Positions 51,479 to 60,332 of a stretch of 64,000 bases of DNA are shown one piece after another. A program made the translations under genes and the position numbers. The stretch is from positions 57,988 through 121,987 of the forward strand of contig JAACPW010000012.1 of NCBI GenBank assembly GCA_009995225.1, read 5' to 3'. Within the stretch, counting starts at the first letter, position 1, and each line of letters opens with the position of its first letter. The stretch comes from Sphingomonadales bacterium. Its GTDB lineage: Bacteria; Pseudomonadota; Alphaproteobacteria; Sphingomonadales; Sphingomonadaceae. Below the pieces are notes generated by a model that worked only from the letters and a program-made list of their open reading frames with translations, did no database searches and was not told where the DNA came from.

Positions 51479-51934
51479 CTATCCGCGTTTGGAAAGACGC
51501 CGGATGATGCCGGTAAAGCTCAGGGCAGGTTGACCGTCGCCTGTGACAATCCCACGCACGAAAATGGTCTTCCCGCCTCCCCGCGTCACCTCGCCCCGTG
51601 CCTCAACCAGCGCGCCGTCTGCCACCGGACCCAGGAAATCGCCTGCAAGGTTCAGCGTCACCGCGTGATCGCCGTTCAGCACATCGGTCGCAATCGCGAA
51701 CAGCGCGAAATCGGCAAAGGTCATCATGCAGCCGCCATGCATGAACCCGCCGCCATTCATATGACGCGGTTCGGCGCGGAATGCGCTGACATAGGTGCCG
51801 TCATCCTGCCGCCGGTAGTAGAAGGGGCCGGAGCGGGTTTCGAACGGGTCCCCCTGCCAATGACGCCACCCGGCAAACTCGCCGTGCTGCATCACGCTCA
51901 ACTGCCCGTAACTGGTTTCGACGGCCTCGCTCAT
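51479..51934 (-). CDS. PaaI-type hotdog thioesterase
   Basis: Encodes 151 residues from MSEAVETSYGQLSV at 51934 (an in-frame start at 51946 overlaps the upstream gene). The hotdog fold is indicated by GGGFMHGGCMMTFADFALFAIA, where HGG and the following acidic/aspartate residue line the active site, then HAVTLNLAGDFLGPV and GEVTRGGGKTIFVRG. It should hydrolyse an acyl-CoA; the chain is unknown. Its start lies two bases before the stop of the DUF4440 gene is reached, so the two are tightly packed. Confidence 0.88.
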   Translation of the reverse strand: MSEAVETSYGQLSVMQHGEFAGWRHWQGDPFETRSGPFYYRRQDDGTYVSAFRAEPRHMNGGGFMHGGCMMTFADFALFAIATDVLNGDHAVTLNLAGDFLGPVADGALVEARGEVTRGGGKTIFVRGIVTGDGQPALSFTGIIRRLSKRG

Positions 51935-51936
51935 GT

Positions 51937-52362
51937 CTATTTCCACAATTGCAGGCGGCTGAGGGAGGCTGCCAATCCCTCGTCCTGATCCAACCGCGCA
52001 AGGCTGCGTTCATTGAGCTTCCAGCCCCCGATCGCACCTTTGCGCCAGAGGTCGGTGACTAGAAAGCTGCCGGTCCACACCTTTGGGCCAAGCGCGAGTT
52101 CCAGTTCAGCGCCTGCAACGAACCATGCGCTTTTACCATAAGGCCGCACGATGACCTCGCGAAATGCGAAGCGGGTGCAGGCAAAGCCGCGCTCCAGTGC
52201 AGCAAGGAAGCTTGGTCGATCAAGCAGTTGTGGCGGCATGCTGCCAATCAGCATCATGAAATCGCGGTGCGTGAGCTTTTTCATCGCTTTGGCGTCGCGC
52301 GCCACCCATGCGCGCATTGTGCCGAGCGCCAGCGCCTCTATTTGGGCAGAAACATCTGCCAT
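51937..52362 (-). CDS. NTF2-like DUF4440 protein
   Basis: Encodes 141 residues. The pattern is that of SnoaL/DUF4440 cone folds: an N-terminal helical stretch (QIEALALGTMRAWVARDAKAMKKLTHRDFMMLIG), the strand RFAFREVIVRPYGKSAWFVAG, and TGSFLVTDLWRK with GGWKLNERSLARL. The family includes small-molecule isomerases and hydratases and many proteins of unknown function. It has no signal peptide and lies one base after pgk, so it is probably co-transcribed with pgk and the thioesterase. Confidence 0.8.
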   Translation of the reverse strand: MADVSAQIEALALGTMRAWVARDAKAMKKLTHRDFMMLIGSMPPQLLDRPSFLAALERGFACTRFAFREVIVRPYGKSAWFVAGAELELALGPKVWTGSFLVTDLWRKGAIGGWKLNERSLARLDQDEGLAASLSRLQLWK

Positions 52363-52363
52363 G

Positions 52364-53569
52364 CTAAGCTTCGAGAGCCGTCACGCCCGGCAGCTCGCGA
52401 CCTTCCATCCATTCGAGGAAGGCGCCGCCAGCGGTTGAGATATATGTGAAATCATCCGAAGCGCCCGCCTGCGCCAAGGCTGCAACGGTGTCGCCTCCGC
52501 CCGCGACGCTGATGAGCGATCCCTCCAAAGTCAACGCCGCCGCCGTGCGCGCCAGCGCCACGGTGGCTGCATCGAACGGTTCGGTCTCGAACGCACCCAG
52601 AGGCCCGTTCCACACCAGCGTGCGGCAGGTCTTGAGCACATCGGCCAAAGCTTCAACCGCCTGCGGGCCGAGATCGAGGATCATCTCGTCGGACGCAACT
52701 TCATGGACATTGCAGGTGCGCAGGGACGCGGGGTTGGCGGCGAATTCCTTGGCCACCACCACATCATAGGGCAGGTGAACCGTGCAGCCGGCCTTGTCGG
52801 CCTCGTCCATGATGCGCGAAACGGTGTCTGCCAGATCGTGCTCGCACAGCGACTTGCCCACATCCACCCCGCGCGCCGCGAGGAAGGTGTTGGCCATGCC
52901 TCCGCCGATGATGAGGTGCTGCACCTTGCCTACCAGATGTTCAAGCACCGCCAGCTTGGTCGAAACCTTGGCCCCGCCGACCACCGCCGCGACCGGCTGC
53001 TCAGGCGCGCCTAGGGCTGCGTCCAATGCTTTCAGCTCGGCTTGCATCGAGCGCCCGGCATAGGCAGGCAGGAAATGCGCCAGCCCTTCGGTGGTGGCAT
53101 GCGCACGGTGCGCGGCGCTGAAGGCATCGTTGATGTAGAGCGTGCCGTGCGCCGCAATCGCCTGCGCGAAATTGGGATCGTTCGCTTCCTCGCCCGGCCA
53201 GAAGCGGGTGTTGTCCAGCAATCCGATGTCACCGGCCCGCAGGATCGTTTCGACCGCCTGCGCCACCACCGGCCCCGTGATTTCGGGGATGAACATGACT
53301 TCCTTGCCCAGCACCTGTTCGACATCGCCCACCACCATGCTGGTCGACAACATCGACGAACGCTGCCCGCCCGGACGCCCGAAATGGGCCAGCAACAGCA
53401 CCTTCGCCCCGCGCCCCGCGAGTTCGAGGATGGTGGGCTTCACCGCCTCGACCCGCGTCACATCAGTGGCCGATCCGTCCTTCATCGGCAGGTTGAGATC
53501 GACGCGAACCAGCGCCACCTCTCCGGTCAGATCGGCGGGCAGATCGTCGAGCGTCTTGAAATTGGGCAC
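52364..53569 (-). CDS. pgk: Phosphoglycerate kinase
   Basis: Transfers phosphate between 1,3-bisphosphoglycerate and ADP. About 401 residues from a GTG at 53569, which has GCGGAG six bases upstream; the TTG at 53587 has no ribosome binding site. [15 protein letters not shown] is the N-terminal signature, with [23 protein letters not shown] and [15 protein letters not shown] substrate loops. [17 protein letters not shown] and [16 protein letters not shown], then AGGGDT, form the nucleotide domain. It follows gap by a few bases. Confidence 0.95.
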   Translation of the reverse strand: MPNFKTLDDLPADLTGEVALVRVDLNLPMKDGSATDVTRVEAVKPTILELAGRGAKVLLLAHFGRPGGQRSSMLSTSMVVGDVEQVLGKEVMFIPEITGPVVAQAVETILRAGDIGLLDNTRFWPGEEANDPNFAQAIAAHGTLYINDAFSAAHRAHATTEGLAHFLPAYAGRSMQAELKALDAALGAPEQPVAAVVGGAKVSTKLAVLEHLVGKVQHLIIGGGMANTFLAARGVDVGKSLCEHDLADTVSRIMDEADKAGCTVHLPYDVVVAKEFAANPASLRTCNVHEVASDEMILDLGPQAVEALADVLKTCRTLVWNGPLGAFETEPFDAATVALARTAAALTLEGSLISVAGGGDTVAALAQAGASDDFTYISTAGGAFLEWMEGRELPGVTALEA

Positions 53570-53593
53570 CGGCAACTCCGCTGGCAATGGGGA

Positions 53594-54601
53594 TCAGAGG
53601 AACTTAGCCATCACGCCGGCGGTGTCGATCATCCGGTTGGAAAAGCCCCATTCGTTGTCGTACCAGCTGACAACGCGGGCCAGCTTGCCTTCCATAACGC
53701 TCGTTTCCAGAGAATCGACCGTAGAAGACGCCGGGTAATGATTGAAATCGCTCGAAACCAGTGGCTGATCGGTGTAATCGAGCACACCCTTCATCGGGCC
53801 TTCGGCGGCGGCCTTGAGCGCGGCATTGATTTCCTCGGCCGTGGTATCGCGCGAAGGGGTGAACACCAGATCGATCAGCGACACATTGGGTGTCGGCACA
53901 CGCACCGACGAACCGTCCAGCTTACCCTTCAATTCCGGCAACACCAGGCCGACAGCGCGCGCGGCGCCGGTGGTGGTCGGGATCATGTTCTGCGCGCCAG
54001 CCCGTGCGCGGCGCAGATCGGAGTGGATCTGATCGAGCATGCGCTGATCGTTGGTGTAGCTGTGGATCGTGGTCATGAACCCGCGTTCGATCCCGATCGT
54101 GTCATTCAGTACCTTGGCGACCGGCGCGAGGCAGTTGGTGGTGCAACTGGCGTTGGAGATGATCACGTCTTCGGCGGTCAGCGTTTCGTGGTTCACGCCG
54201 TAGACGATGGTCTTGGACACGCCCGTGGCAGGAGCGGAGATGAGCACCCGCTTGGCCCCTGCGTCCAGATGCGGGCGGCTGGCTTCGTCCGACTGGAAGA
54301 ACCCGGTGCATTCCAGCACAATGTCCACGCCCATATCGCCATGCGGCAGTTTGCCCGGATCCCGTTCCTTGGTCACGGCAATCCGCTTGCCATTGACGAT
54401 GATCGCATCGCCATCGGCGGTCACGTCACCGTTGAAGCGGCCGTGGACCGTGTCAAAAGCGAACAGCAACGCGTTCGATTTGGCATCCGCCAGATCGTTG
54501 ATCGCAACCAGTTCGAGACTGTGATCGGTGCGCTCCAGAATAGCGCGGGCGACAAGGCGGCCGATGCGACCGAAACCATTGATGGCGACTTTGGTGGCCA
54601 T
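53594..54601 (-). CDS. gap: Type I glyceraldehyde-3-phosphate dehydrogenase
   Basis: Encodes 335 residues. [17 protein letters not shown] is the NAD-binding start, and [19 protein letters not shown] (Cys near residue 152) is the active-site signature. [26 protein letters not shown] is the C-terminal substrate region. The residue after the second beta strand, in [12 protein letters not shown], is Asp, which favours NAD over NADP. It lies between tkt and pgk, the order seen in many alphaproteobacteria. Confidence 0.96.
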   Translation of the reverse strand: MATKVAINGFGRIGRLVARAILERTDHSLELVAINDLADAKSNALLFAFDTVHGRFNGDVTADGDAIIVNGKRIAVTKERDPGKLPHGDMGVDIVLECTGFFQSDEASRPHLDAGAKRVLISAPATGVSKTIVYGVNHETLTAEDVIISNASCTTNCLAPVAKVLNDTIGIERGFMTTIHSYTNDQRMLDQIHSDLRRARAGAQNMIPTTTGAARAVGLVLPELKGKLDGSSVRVPTPNVSLIDLVFTPSRDTTAEEINAALKAAAEGPMKGVLDYTDQPLVSSDFNHYPASSTVDSLETSVMEGKLARVVSWYDNEWGFSNRMIDTAGVMAKFL

Positions 54602-54616
54602 AAGAGGTGCTCCTGC

Positions 54617-56599
54617 TTAAGCGTTGAGTTTGTTCAAGATTTGCGGAACGATCTTTTCAGCGGTGAAGCCGAAATGATCGAAAAGATCACCCGCCGGGGC
54701 CGAAGCGCCGAAGGTATCGAGCCCGATATTGAGGCCGGTGGTGCCGGTGTATCGCTGCCAACCGAAGGTGCTGGCCGCCTCGACCGAAACAATCAGTGCG
54801 TCCGAAGCGAGCAGATCCGCGCGATAATCGTCGGGCTGTTCGTCGAAGAGTTCGGTGCAGACCATCGACACGACGTCGGCGCCGATGCCCTGGGCCTCCA
54901 GCTTCTCCGCACAGGCGTAAGCAAGTTCGACTTCCGAACCCGTAGCGACGAACACGACCTTGCGCGCAGCCACCGCCGACTTGATCCGGTAGCCGCCCTT
55001 GGCCGAGAGGCTCTCGCCCGCTTCGAGCCGAAGCTGCGGCAAGTTCTGGCGGGTCAGCGCCAGTACCGTGGGACGATCGGCTTGCTTCAGTGCAATCTCC
55101 CAGCACTCGGCGGTTTCGACCGCATCGGCAGGGCGCATCACGAGGAGGTTGGGCATGGCGCGCAAACTGGCGAGATGTTCGACCGGCTGGTGCGTCGGCC
55201 CGTCCTCACCCAGCCCGATGCTGTCATGCGTCATCACATAGATCACGCGTGTGTGCTGCAACGCCGAAAGCCGGATCGCGCCGCGCGCATAATCGGTGAA
55301 AACCAGGAAGGTGCCGCCATAGGGGATCACGCCGCCATGCAGCGCCATGCCGTTCATGGCCGCAGCCATGCCGAATTCGCGGATGCCATAATAGACATAG
55401 CGGCCCGCATAATTGTCGCGGTTGAAGGTGCCGATCCCGCCTGCCAGCGTGTTGTTCGATCCGGTCAGGTCGGCGCTGCCGCCGATGGTATCGGCCAGCA
55501 TCGGATTGATCGCACCAAGCGCGATTTCCGAAGCCTTGCGCGTCGCGATCTTTTGCGGGGCGGCGATCAGCCCGTCGATGTGGGCATCCAAACTGAAGCC
55601 TTCGGGCAGATCGCCCGCCATCCGGCGCTCGAATTCGGCCTTGTGTTCGCTGGCTTCGAGCCGTCCGGCCCAGGCGCCATGCGCCGCGCGGCCCGGCTCG
55701 CCCGCCATGTGCCAGTCGGCCGCAATGTCGGAGGGGATCACGAAAGGTTCGGACGTCCAGCCCAGCGTCTCGCGAGCGGCGGCAATTTCCGCTGCGCCCA
55801 AGGCCGCGCCATGGGTGGCGCTGGTGCCCTGCTTGTTGGGCGCGCCCTTGCCGATGATGGTGCGGCATGCGACCAGTGAAGGCCGCGGATCGGCCTTGGC
55901 CTCCTGCAACGCCCGCTCGATATCGGCAAAGTCATGGCCATCGCATTCGGTGACGTGCCAGCCCGTTGCCGCGTAACGTGCCTTGATGTCTTCCGACGTC
56001 GAAAGATCGGTCGCGCCGTCGATGGTGATGCGGTTGTCGTCCCACAGCACATTCATCCGCCCGAGCCCGAGGTGACCGGCGAGGCCGATCGCTTCGTGGT
56101 TGACGCCTTCCATCAGGCAGCCGTCGCCCGCAATCACCCAAGTGCGGTGATCGACCAGATCGTCGCCGTAGATCGTGTTGAGATGCCGTTCGGCCATCGC
56201 CATGCCGACCGCCATCGCAAGGCCCTGCCCCAGCGGGCCGGTGGTGCATTCGACGCCATCAAGCATGAAGTTTTCAGGGTGGCCGGCGCACGGGCTGCCG
56301 AGCTTTCGGAAATTGCGGATGTCGTCGATTGTCGGGGCAGCGTAGCCGGTCAGGTGCAACAGGCTGTAGATCAGCATGGAGCCGTGTCCTGCCGACAGCA
56401 CGAAGCGGTCACGATCAGCCCAGTGGGGGGCGGCGGGATCAAACTTGAGGTGGCCGGTGAACAACACGGTTGCCACATCGGCCATGCCCATGGGCATTCC
56501 GGGGTGGCCCGAATTGGCCGCCTCGACCGCGTCCATCGAAAGAGCGCGGATGGCATTTGCCATCGGTTGAAGGCGGGCGGGGTCCAGGCTCATCGGCAC
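54617..56599 (-). CDS. tkt: Transketolase
   Basis: Thiamine-dependent two-carbon transfer in the pentose phosphate pathway. Encodes 660 residues, or 658 from ATG 56593. GTG 56599 has AGGAG six bases upstream, a better spacing than the ATG. SMDAVEAANSGHPGMPMGMA opens the protein. The thiamine pyrophosphate motif is GDGCLMEGVNHEAIGLAGHLGLG with DDNRITIDG. The pyrimidine domain has GIREFGMAAAMNGMALHGG and the DSIGLGEDGPTHQPVEHLA loop. It is the first gene of tkt-gap-pgk and divergent from the small gene at 56857 across about 257 bases in which I see no other feature. Confidence 0.96.
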   Translation of the reverse strand: MPMSLDPARLQPMANAIRALSMDAVEAANSGHPGMPMGMADVATVLFTGHLKFDPAAPHWADRDRFVLSAGHGSMLIYSLLHLTGYAAPTIDDIRNFRKLGSPCAGHPENFMLDGVECTTGPLGQGLAMAVGMAMAERHLNTIYGDDLVDHRTWVIAGDGCLMEGVNHEAIGLAGHLGLGRMNVLWDDNRITIDGATDLSTSEDIKARYAATGWHVTECDGHDFADIERALQEAKADPRPSLVACRTIIGKGAPNKQGTSATHGAALGAAEIAAARETLGWTSEPFVIPSDIAADWHMAGEPGRAAHGAWAGRLEASEHKAEFERRMAGDLPEGFSLDAHIDGLIAAPQKIATRKASEIALGAINPMLADTIGGSADLTGSNNTLAGGIGTFNRDNYAGRYVYYGIREFGMAAAMNGMALHGGVIPYGGTFLVFTDYARGAIRLSALQHTRVIYVMTHDSIGLGEDGPTHQPVEHLASLRAMPNLLVMRPADAVETAECWEIALKQADRPTVLALTRQNLPQLRLEAGESLSAKGGYRIKSAVAARKVVFVATGSEVELAYACAEKLEAQGIGADVVSMVCTELFDEQPDDYRADLLASDALIVSVEAASTFGWQRYTGTTGLNIGLDTFGASAPAGDLFDHFGFTAEKIVPQILNKLNA

Positions 56600-56856
56600 G
56601 AAATTCTCCTGCTTCGGCGGCTTCCCTCGCGACGCACGGGGCGGTGGCCGATCCGGTTTGTCCGGTGAGAACCGCGCAACGGGCGCGCGATTCGACCCCG
56701 GTCGCGGTGGGCAGTGCCATTGCCGAGCCCAAGGGGGAGGTCAACCGTGCGCGCGCAAAGTAGCCATCTATCTGGCCGCCCACGGTGCTGCCCACTTATC
56801 AACAGCCCCGCCCAAGCCTTTGCGTGCCATGCATTCTGTTGGTAACGCTCGGGTCC

Positions 56857-57072
56857 ATGAACGCCGACCGCATCGCTAGCGCGCTTGCCCGCATCGAGGC
56901 CGCGATTGCCCGCATCGATGCTGCGCGCAACACGGACGCCGGGAGCGAAGGCAAGGCCACAGCCGGCCCTGCGCGGGTTATCGAGCTGGTGAACGTCCAC
57001 GAAAAACTGCGCGAACAAGTTGCGGAAAGCCTTCGCGAACTTGATGATATCCTGATCAAGCTGGAAGACTGA
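56857..57072 (+). CDS. Small coiled-coil protein upstream of zapA (71 aa)
   Basis: Encodes 71 residues from ATG 56857. An N-terminal Ala-rich helix (MNADRIASALARIEAAIARI) and a C-terminal helix (IELVNVHEKLREQVAESLRE) form a predicted coiled coil, with a short flexible middle. It has no membrane segment. It lies six bases before zapA and is therefore very probably translated with it. A similar short protein is common at this place in related bacteria; a role in cell division is suggested by position only. Confidence 0.8.
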   Translation: MNADRIASALARIEAAIARIDAARNTDAGSEGKATAGPARVIELVNVHEKLREQVAESLRELDDILIKLED

Positions 57073-57078
57073 CGCGCG

Positions 57079-57561
57079 ATGAGCACTGTCACGCTTGGCA
57101 TTGGCCCCAAAACCTACGCCATCGCCTGCGCCGATGGCGAAGAGGCGCATATCGAGCGCCTTGGCGCGATGATTGCCGAGAAATACGCGCTGCTTGGCGC
57201 GGCCCGCGCACCGCTGGAAGCGCAAAACCTGCTGTTTGCGGCGCTGTTTCTTGCCGATGAATTGGCAGAAGCGCGTAAATTGTCAGAGAGCGCGAACAAG
57301 GCGTCTTCGTCAGAGCCAGACACCGCCGAAACAGATGCGCTGCGGGCGACGATTGCACAGCTGGAACGCGACCTCGAGGATGCACGCAAAGCCGCTGAAA
57401 TCCTCCAGTCCGAATCGTCGCAAGTGACCCCGGAAGACCTGCTGGACCGCGATGATCCGGCCGACGTCGCCAGCGACGCTTTTGCCGAACAGCTTGAAGC
57501 GCTCGCCGCCCGCATCGAAGCCAGTGCAGCGGCGCTTGAAGCCGGAGCCATGAACGCCTAG
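57079..57561 (+). CDS. zapA: Cell division protein ZapA
   Basis: Encodes 160 residues. The N-terminal ZapA domain (VTLGIGPKTYAIACADGEEAHIERLGAMIAEKY) binds FtsZ and promotes ring assembly. A helical, acidic tail follows (ALRATIAQLERDLEDARKAAEIL, then AFAEQLEALAARIEASAAALE), making it longer than the ~110-residue enterobacterial ZapA. The neighbouring 6S RNA and fau downstream form the conserved zapA-ssrS-fau locus, supporting the assignment. Confidence 0.9.
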   Translation: MSTVTLGIGPKTYAIACADGEEAHIERLGAMIAEKYALLGAARAPLEAQNLLFAALFLADELAEARKLSESANKASSSEPDTAETDALRATIAQLERDLEDARKAAEILQSESSQVTPEDLLDRDDPADVASDAFAEQLEALAARIEASAAALEAGAMNA

Positions 57562-57589
57562 ATATAATCTTGGCGGGACTGCCCGGTAC

Positions 57590-57735
57590 GAGCCGATTGA
57601 ACATCCCTGAGGCTATAAGTAATCCAAATGGGAGCTGTCCCTGCCCTTGCGTGCCGGTTCGTCCGGAACTCTCGGGCATACGGCGCCCACCTGACGTAAA
57701 ACGCGTCAGAGGATTTCTAGCGCAAACGACCCATG
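57590..57735 (+). ncRNA. ssrS: 6S RNA (approximate ends)
   Basis: The non-coding stretch between zapA and fau is where 6S RNA lies in many proteobacteria. A closing stem is visible: GCTA (57612-57615) with TAGC (57718-57721) and AATCC (57621-57625) with GGATT (57711-57715). The inside holds GGGAGCTGTCCCTGCCCTTG, which resembles the conserved core of alphaproteobacterial 6S, and a 3' hairpin CTGACG/CGTCAG. 6S RNA binds the housekeeping RNA polymerase holoenzyme as a promoter mimic. The exact ends cannot be set by eye. Confidence 0.6.
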
Positions 57736-57757
57736 GTGGTTCCGTCACACCATTCAC

Positions 57758-57823
57758 GCCCTACCGCTTCGCTGCTTGAGGGCGGAGTTTTCGTTGCCCT
57801 ACCGCTTCGCTGCTTGAGGGCGG
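57758..57823 (+). repeat. Tandem duplicated hairpin downstream of 6S RNA
   Basis: A 28-base sequence, GCCCTACCGCTTCGCTGC followed by TTGAGGGCGG, occurs at 57758-57785 and again, identical, at 57796-57823, a period of 38 bases. Each copy can fold with GCCCT pairing AGGGC. The first is followed by AGTTTTCGTT and could be a terminator; the second is followed by TATCCTTG. They lie between 6S RNA and fau, in a 352-base gap that otherwise holds only a G/C-rich hairpin near 57845-57895. Confidence 0.8.
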
Positions 57824-57913
57824 TATCCTTGCTCACGCGGCTTTGAGGCCGCATCGCTGTGAACGGGCAGTCGCCCTTGCGGCCCGGAATACCGGGGTAT
57901 ACCGCCAACGGTT

Positions 57914-58492
57914 ATGAGTGATCTTTCCAAATCCGAACTTCGCAAATCCTTGCGCGCGGCCCGCAGGGCTCATGTCGAGGCGCTTCCCCCCTCCATCCGG
58001 GGACTATTATTCCACCGCCCCCCGGCCCCGCTGCTGGCCCGCATTTCTCAGGACGCGGTGATAGGCTTTTATCACGCCGGGCCATGGGAAGCGCCGGCCG
58101 GTGCCTATGCACGGTTTTTCCATGAGGCCGGACACACCATCACCCTCCCCCATTTTGCGGCGCGCGATGCGAACATGACCTTCCGCCTGTATGACGATCC
58201 CCATGGCGAAAGCGACCTCGACGTCGGCCCGTTTGGCATGCTGCAACCCTTGGCCGCAGCCGAACCGCTGATTCCCGACGTTCTGTTTGTCCCGCTGCTG
58301 GGCTTTACGCCCGCGCTGGAACGGCTTGGACAGGGCGGCGGGCATTATGACAGGTGGCTTGCGGAACATCCGCCCAAGCTGGCCATTGGAATGGCGTGGG
58401 ACGCACAAGCGTGTGATGCCCTGCCGACCGAACCCCATGACGTAGCCCTTGATGCCGTCGTCACCCCCACACGGATTTATGGAAACCTCTGA
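57914..58492 (+). CDS. fau: 5-formyltetrahydrofolate cyclo-ligase
   Basis: Converts 5-formyl-THF to 5,10-methenyl-THF with ATP. Encodes 192 residues from ATG 57914. The N-terminus SDLSKSELRKSLRAARRAHV is the substrate-binding helix. LLGFTPALERLGQGGGHYDRWL is the ATP-phosphate signature (GQGGGYYD-like, here with His in the second-last position), followed by AIGMAWDAQ. Location next to zapA and 6S RNA is conserved. The stop overlaps the next start by one base (TGATG). Confidence 0.93.
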   Translation: MSDLSKSELRKSLRAARRAHVEALPPSIRGLLFHRPPAPLLARISQDAVIGFYHAGPWEAPAGAYARFFHEAGHTITLPHFAARDANMTFRLYDDPHGESDLDVGPFGMLQPLAAAEPLIPDVLFVPLLGFTPALERLGQGGGHYDRWLAEHPPKLAIGMAWDAQACDALPTEPHDVALDAVVTPTRIYGNL

Positions 58493-58743
58493 TGCGCAAA
58501 ACCCCGACCTGGCGAATTCCCTTCGGCATCATCAGCCTGTTTGTTCTGCTGATCATCTATGGCGTGGTGATTGCCCGTTATGCCCCAAGCATCATCGGAC
58601 GCTGGTCGGGCGGAGCACAGACGGTGGTTTATGTGGTGCTCGGCCTGATCTGGCTGCTGCCGCTCAAGCGGTTCCTGATCTGGATGGAAACCGGCCACTG
58701 GAGCGCGGCGGCCGCGCTGCAGGCAAAGAAAAAGGCGGACTAA
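58492..58743 (+). CDS. DUF2842 membrane protein
   Basis: Encodes 83 residues with two hydrophobic segments (FGIISLFVLLIIYGVVIARY and VVYVVLGLIWLLPLKRFLIW), and the conserved WLLPLKRFLIWMETGHW end that marks DUF2842. The function is unknown. ATG 58492 shares its A with the fau stop, so the two are coupled. A weak hairpin follows the stop, then tRNA-Asp on the opposite strand. Confidence 0.85.
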   Translation: MRKTPTWRIPFGIISLFVLLIIYGVVIARYAPSIIGRWSGGAQTVVYVVLGLIWLLPLKRFLIWMETGHWSAAAALQAKKKAD

Positions 58744-58786
58744 AGCCCGCCTTGATCAATGCCGTTAAGGCGTTCCCATGGACAAG

Positions 58787-58863
<77 letters not shown>

Positions 58864-58979
58864 ACATCTTGTCCTTCCGAGCGTTCCGGCGTTGCCGTAC
58901 CGCTCGTGGAGCAGGGCCATTAGGGCGGTCGGTTCAGGCTGTCAACGCCCTCAAAACCCCGATGACGCAATATTTTTGC

Positions 58980-60326
58980 TCAATCCACCAACAGCAACGC
59001 CGGGGTCTCAATCAGACGCTTGATCCCCTGCACAAAGCTCGCCGCATCGTGGCCGTCAACCACGCGGTGATCGCAGGAAATCGAGATGTTCATCAGCTTG
59101 CGCTTGGCGATTCGTTCGCCGCCCATGCCGTCGGAAACGAACATCGGGCGTTCAATGATGCGGTTGGGGCCGATAATCGCGACTTCGGGCCGGTTGATGA
59201 CGGGCGTGGTTGCAACACCGCCCAAGGGGCCAAGCGAGGTGATCGTCAAGGTGGAGCCGGAAAGCTCCTCCGACGTCGCCTTGCCGGTGCGTGCGGCCTC
59301 GGCCAGACGACCGATTTCGCGCGCAAGCTGCCACAGGTTGCGGCTTTGCGCGTCACGAATCACCGGCACCATCAACCCTGCATCCGTTTGCGCCGCCATG
59401 CCCAGATGCACGCTGCCATGACGCGTCACCACGCCCGCCTCGTCATCGTAACGCGCATTGATCATCGGAAATTCCGGCACCATCTTGCAGATCGCGGTGA
59501 TCAGCAGCGGCAGCAGGGTCAGCTTGGGCCGGTCGCCACGCGCGCCGTTCAACTGCGCCCGCAATTCCTCAAGCGCGGTGACATCGCATTCTTCCACATA
59601 GGTGAAGTGCGGGATATTGCGCTTTGCGGCCGCCATGTTCTGGGCGATGCGCTTGCGCAGGCCGATCACCCGGATCGCCTCATCCTCCCGCGTCCTGCCC
59701 GCCGCGCCGAAACCGCTTCCGGCGTTGTAGGCGAGAAAGGCGTCGAGATCGCCGTGACGCACGCGGCCATCTTCGGCGGGTTTCACCTCGGCCAGATCAA
59801 CCCCCAGATCGCGCGCGCGCTGGCGCACGGCGGGAGAGGCGAGCACTTTTGCAGCCGATTGCGGCTCAGGCGCCGGCGGCGGCGCGGGTGACGCTGGCTG
59901 CGGCCGGGGATCGGCAGCATGCGCATCATCCGCGTCAGAAGCATCGGGGTTCTCAACCTCAATCCGCTCGGCCACCGCTTCCGATGTCGGCGCAGGCGCG
60001 CCATCCGAATCCTCGGCGTCGGACATTTCGTCTTCGATCTGCCCGGCGGCGGCTTCAGCCTCCTCCTCGGAAACCTCGCCTTCGCTATCGGCCTCGATCA
60101 CCAGCAACATCGCGCCGATGGCGATGGTGTCACCCACCTCGCCTGCGACAGCAACCACCGTGCCTGAAACCGGGCTTTCGATATCGATCGTGGCCTTGTC
60201 GGTCATCACGTCGACGAGATGCTGGTCTTCCTCGACCCGATCACCGACCTTGACGTGCCATTCGACGACTTCCGCCTCGGCAACGCCTTCGCCCACGTCG
60301 GGCATATTGAATGTGAACTTGGCCAT
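58980..60326 (-). CDS. bkdB: Branched-chain 2-oxoacid dehydrogenase E2 (dihydrolipoyl acyltransferase)
   Basis: Encodes 448 residues. One lipoyl domain (residues 1-75) has the lipoylated Lys44 in DVMTDKATIDIESP. An acidic, then Pro/Ala-rich linker (about 80-165) leads to the subunit-binding domain (VRQRARDLGVDLAEVKPAE) and the catalytic domain ending in SCDHRVVDGHDAASFVQGI, with the catalytic His in DHRVVDGH. It transfers branched acyl groups to CoA in valine, leucine and isoleucine breakdown. It follows the E1 beta gene by six bases. The E3 gene (lipoamide dehydrogenase) is not adjacent. Confidence 0.93.
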   Translation of the reverse strand: MAKFTFNMPDVGEGVAEAEVVEWHVKVGDRVEEDQHLVDVMTDKATIDIESPVSGTVVAVAGEVGDTIAIGAMLLVIEADSEGEVSEEEAEAAAGQIEDEMSDAEDSDGAPAPTSEAVAERIEVENPDASDADDAHAADPRPQPASPAPPPAPEPQSAAKVLASPAVRQRARDLGVDLAEVKPAEDGRVRHGDLDAFLAYNAGSGFGAAGRTREDEAIRVIGLRKRIAQNMAAAKRNIPHFTYVEECDVTALEELRAQLNGARGDRPKLTLLPLLITAICKMVPEFPMINARYDDEAGVVTRHGSVHLGMAAQTDAGLMVPVIRDAQSRNLWQLAREIGRLAEAARTGKATSEELSGSTLTITSLGPLGGVATTPVINRPEVAIIGPNRIIERPMFVSDGMGGERIAKRKLMNISISCDHRVVDGHDAASFVQGIKRLIETPALLLVD

Positions 60327-60332
60327 CTGGGG

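Noticed and set aside
53042..55879. A 945-residue open frame on the plus strand opposite pgk, gap and tkt
   Set aside because: It is antisense to three genes with clear active-site motifs. Its predicted protein is His/Arg/Gly-rich with no domain order, as expected when GC-rich coding DNA is read on the other strand.
57758..57823. Possible CRISPR array
   Set aside because: Only two repeats with a 10-base gap, no spacers of 30-40 bases and no cas genes in the window.
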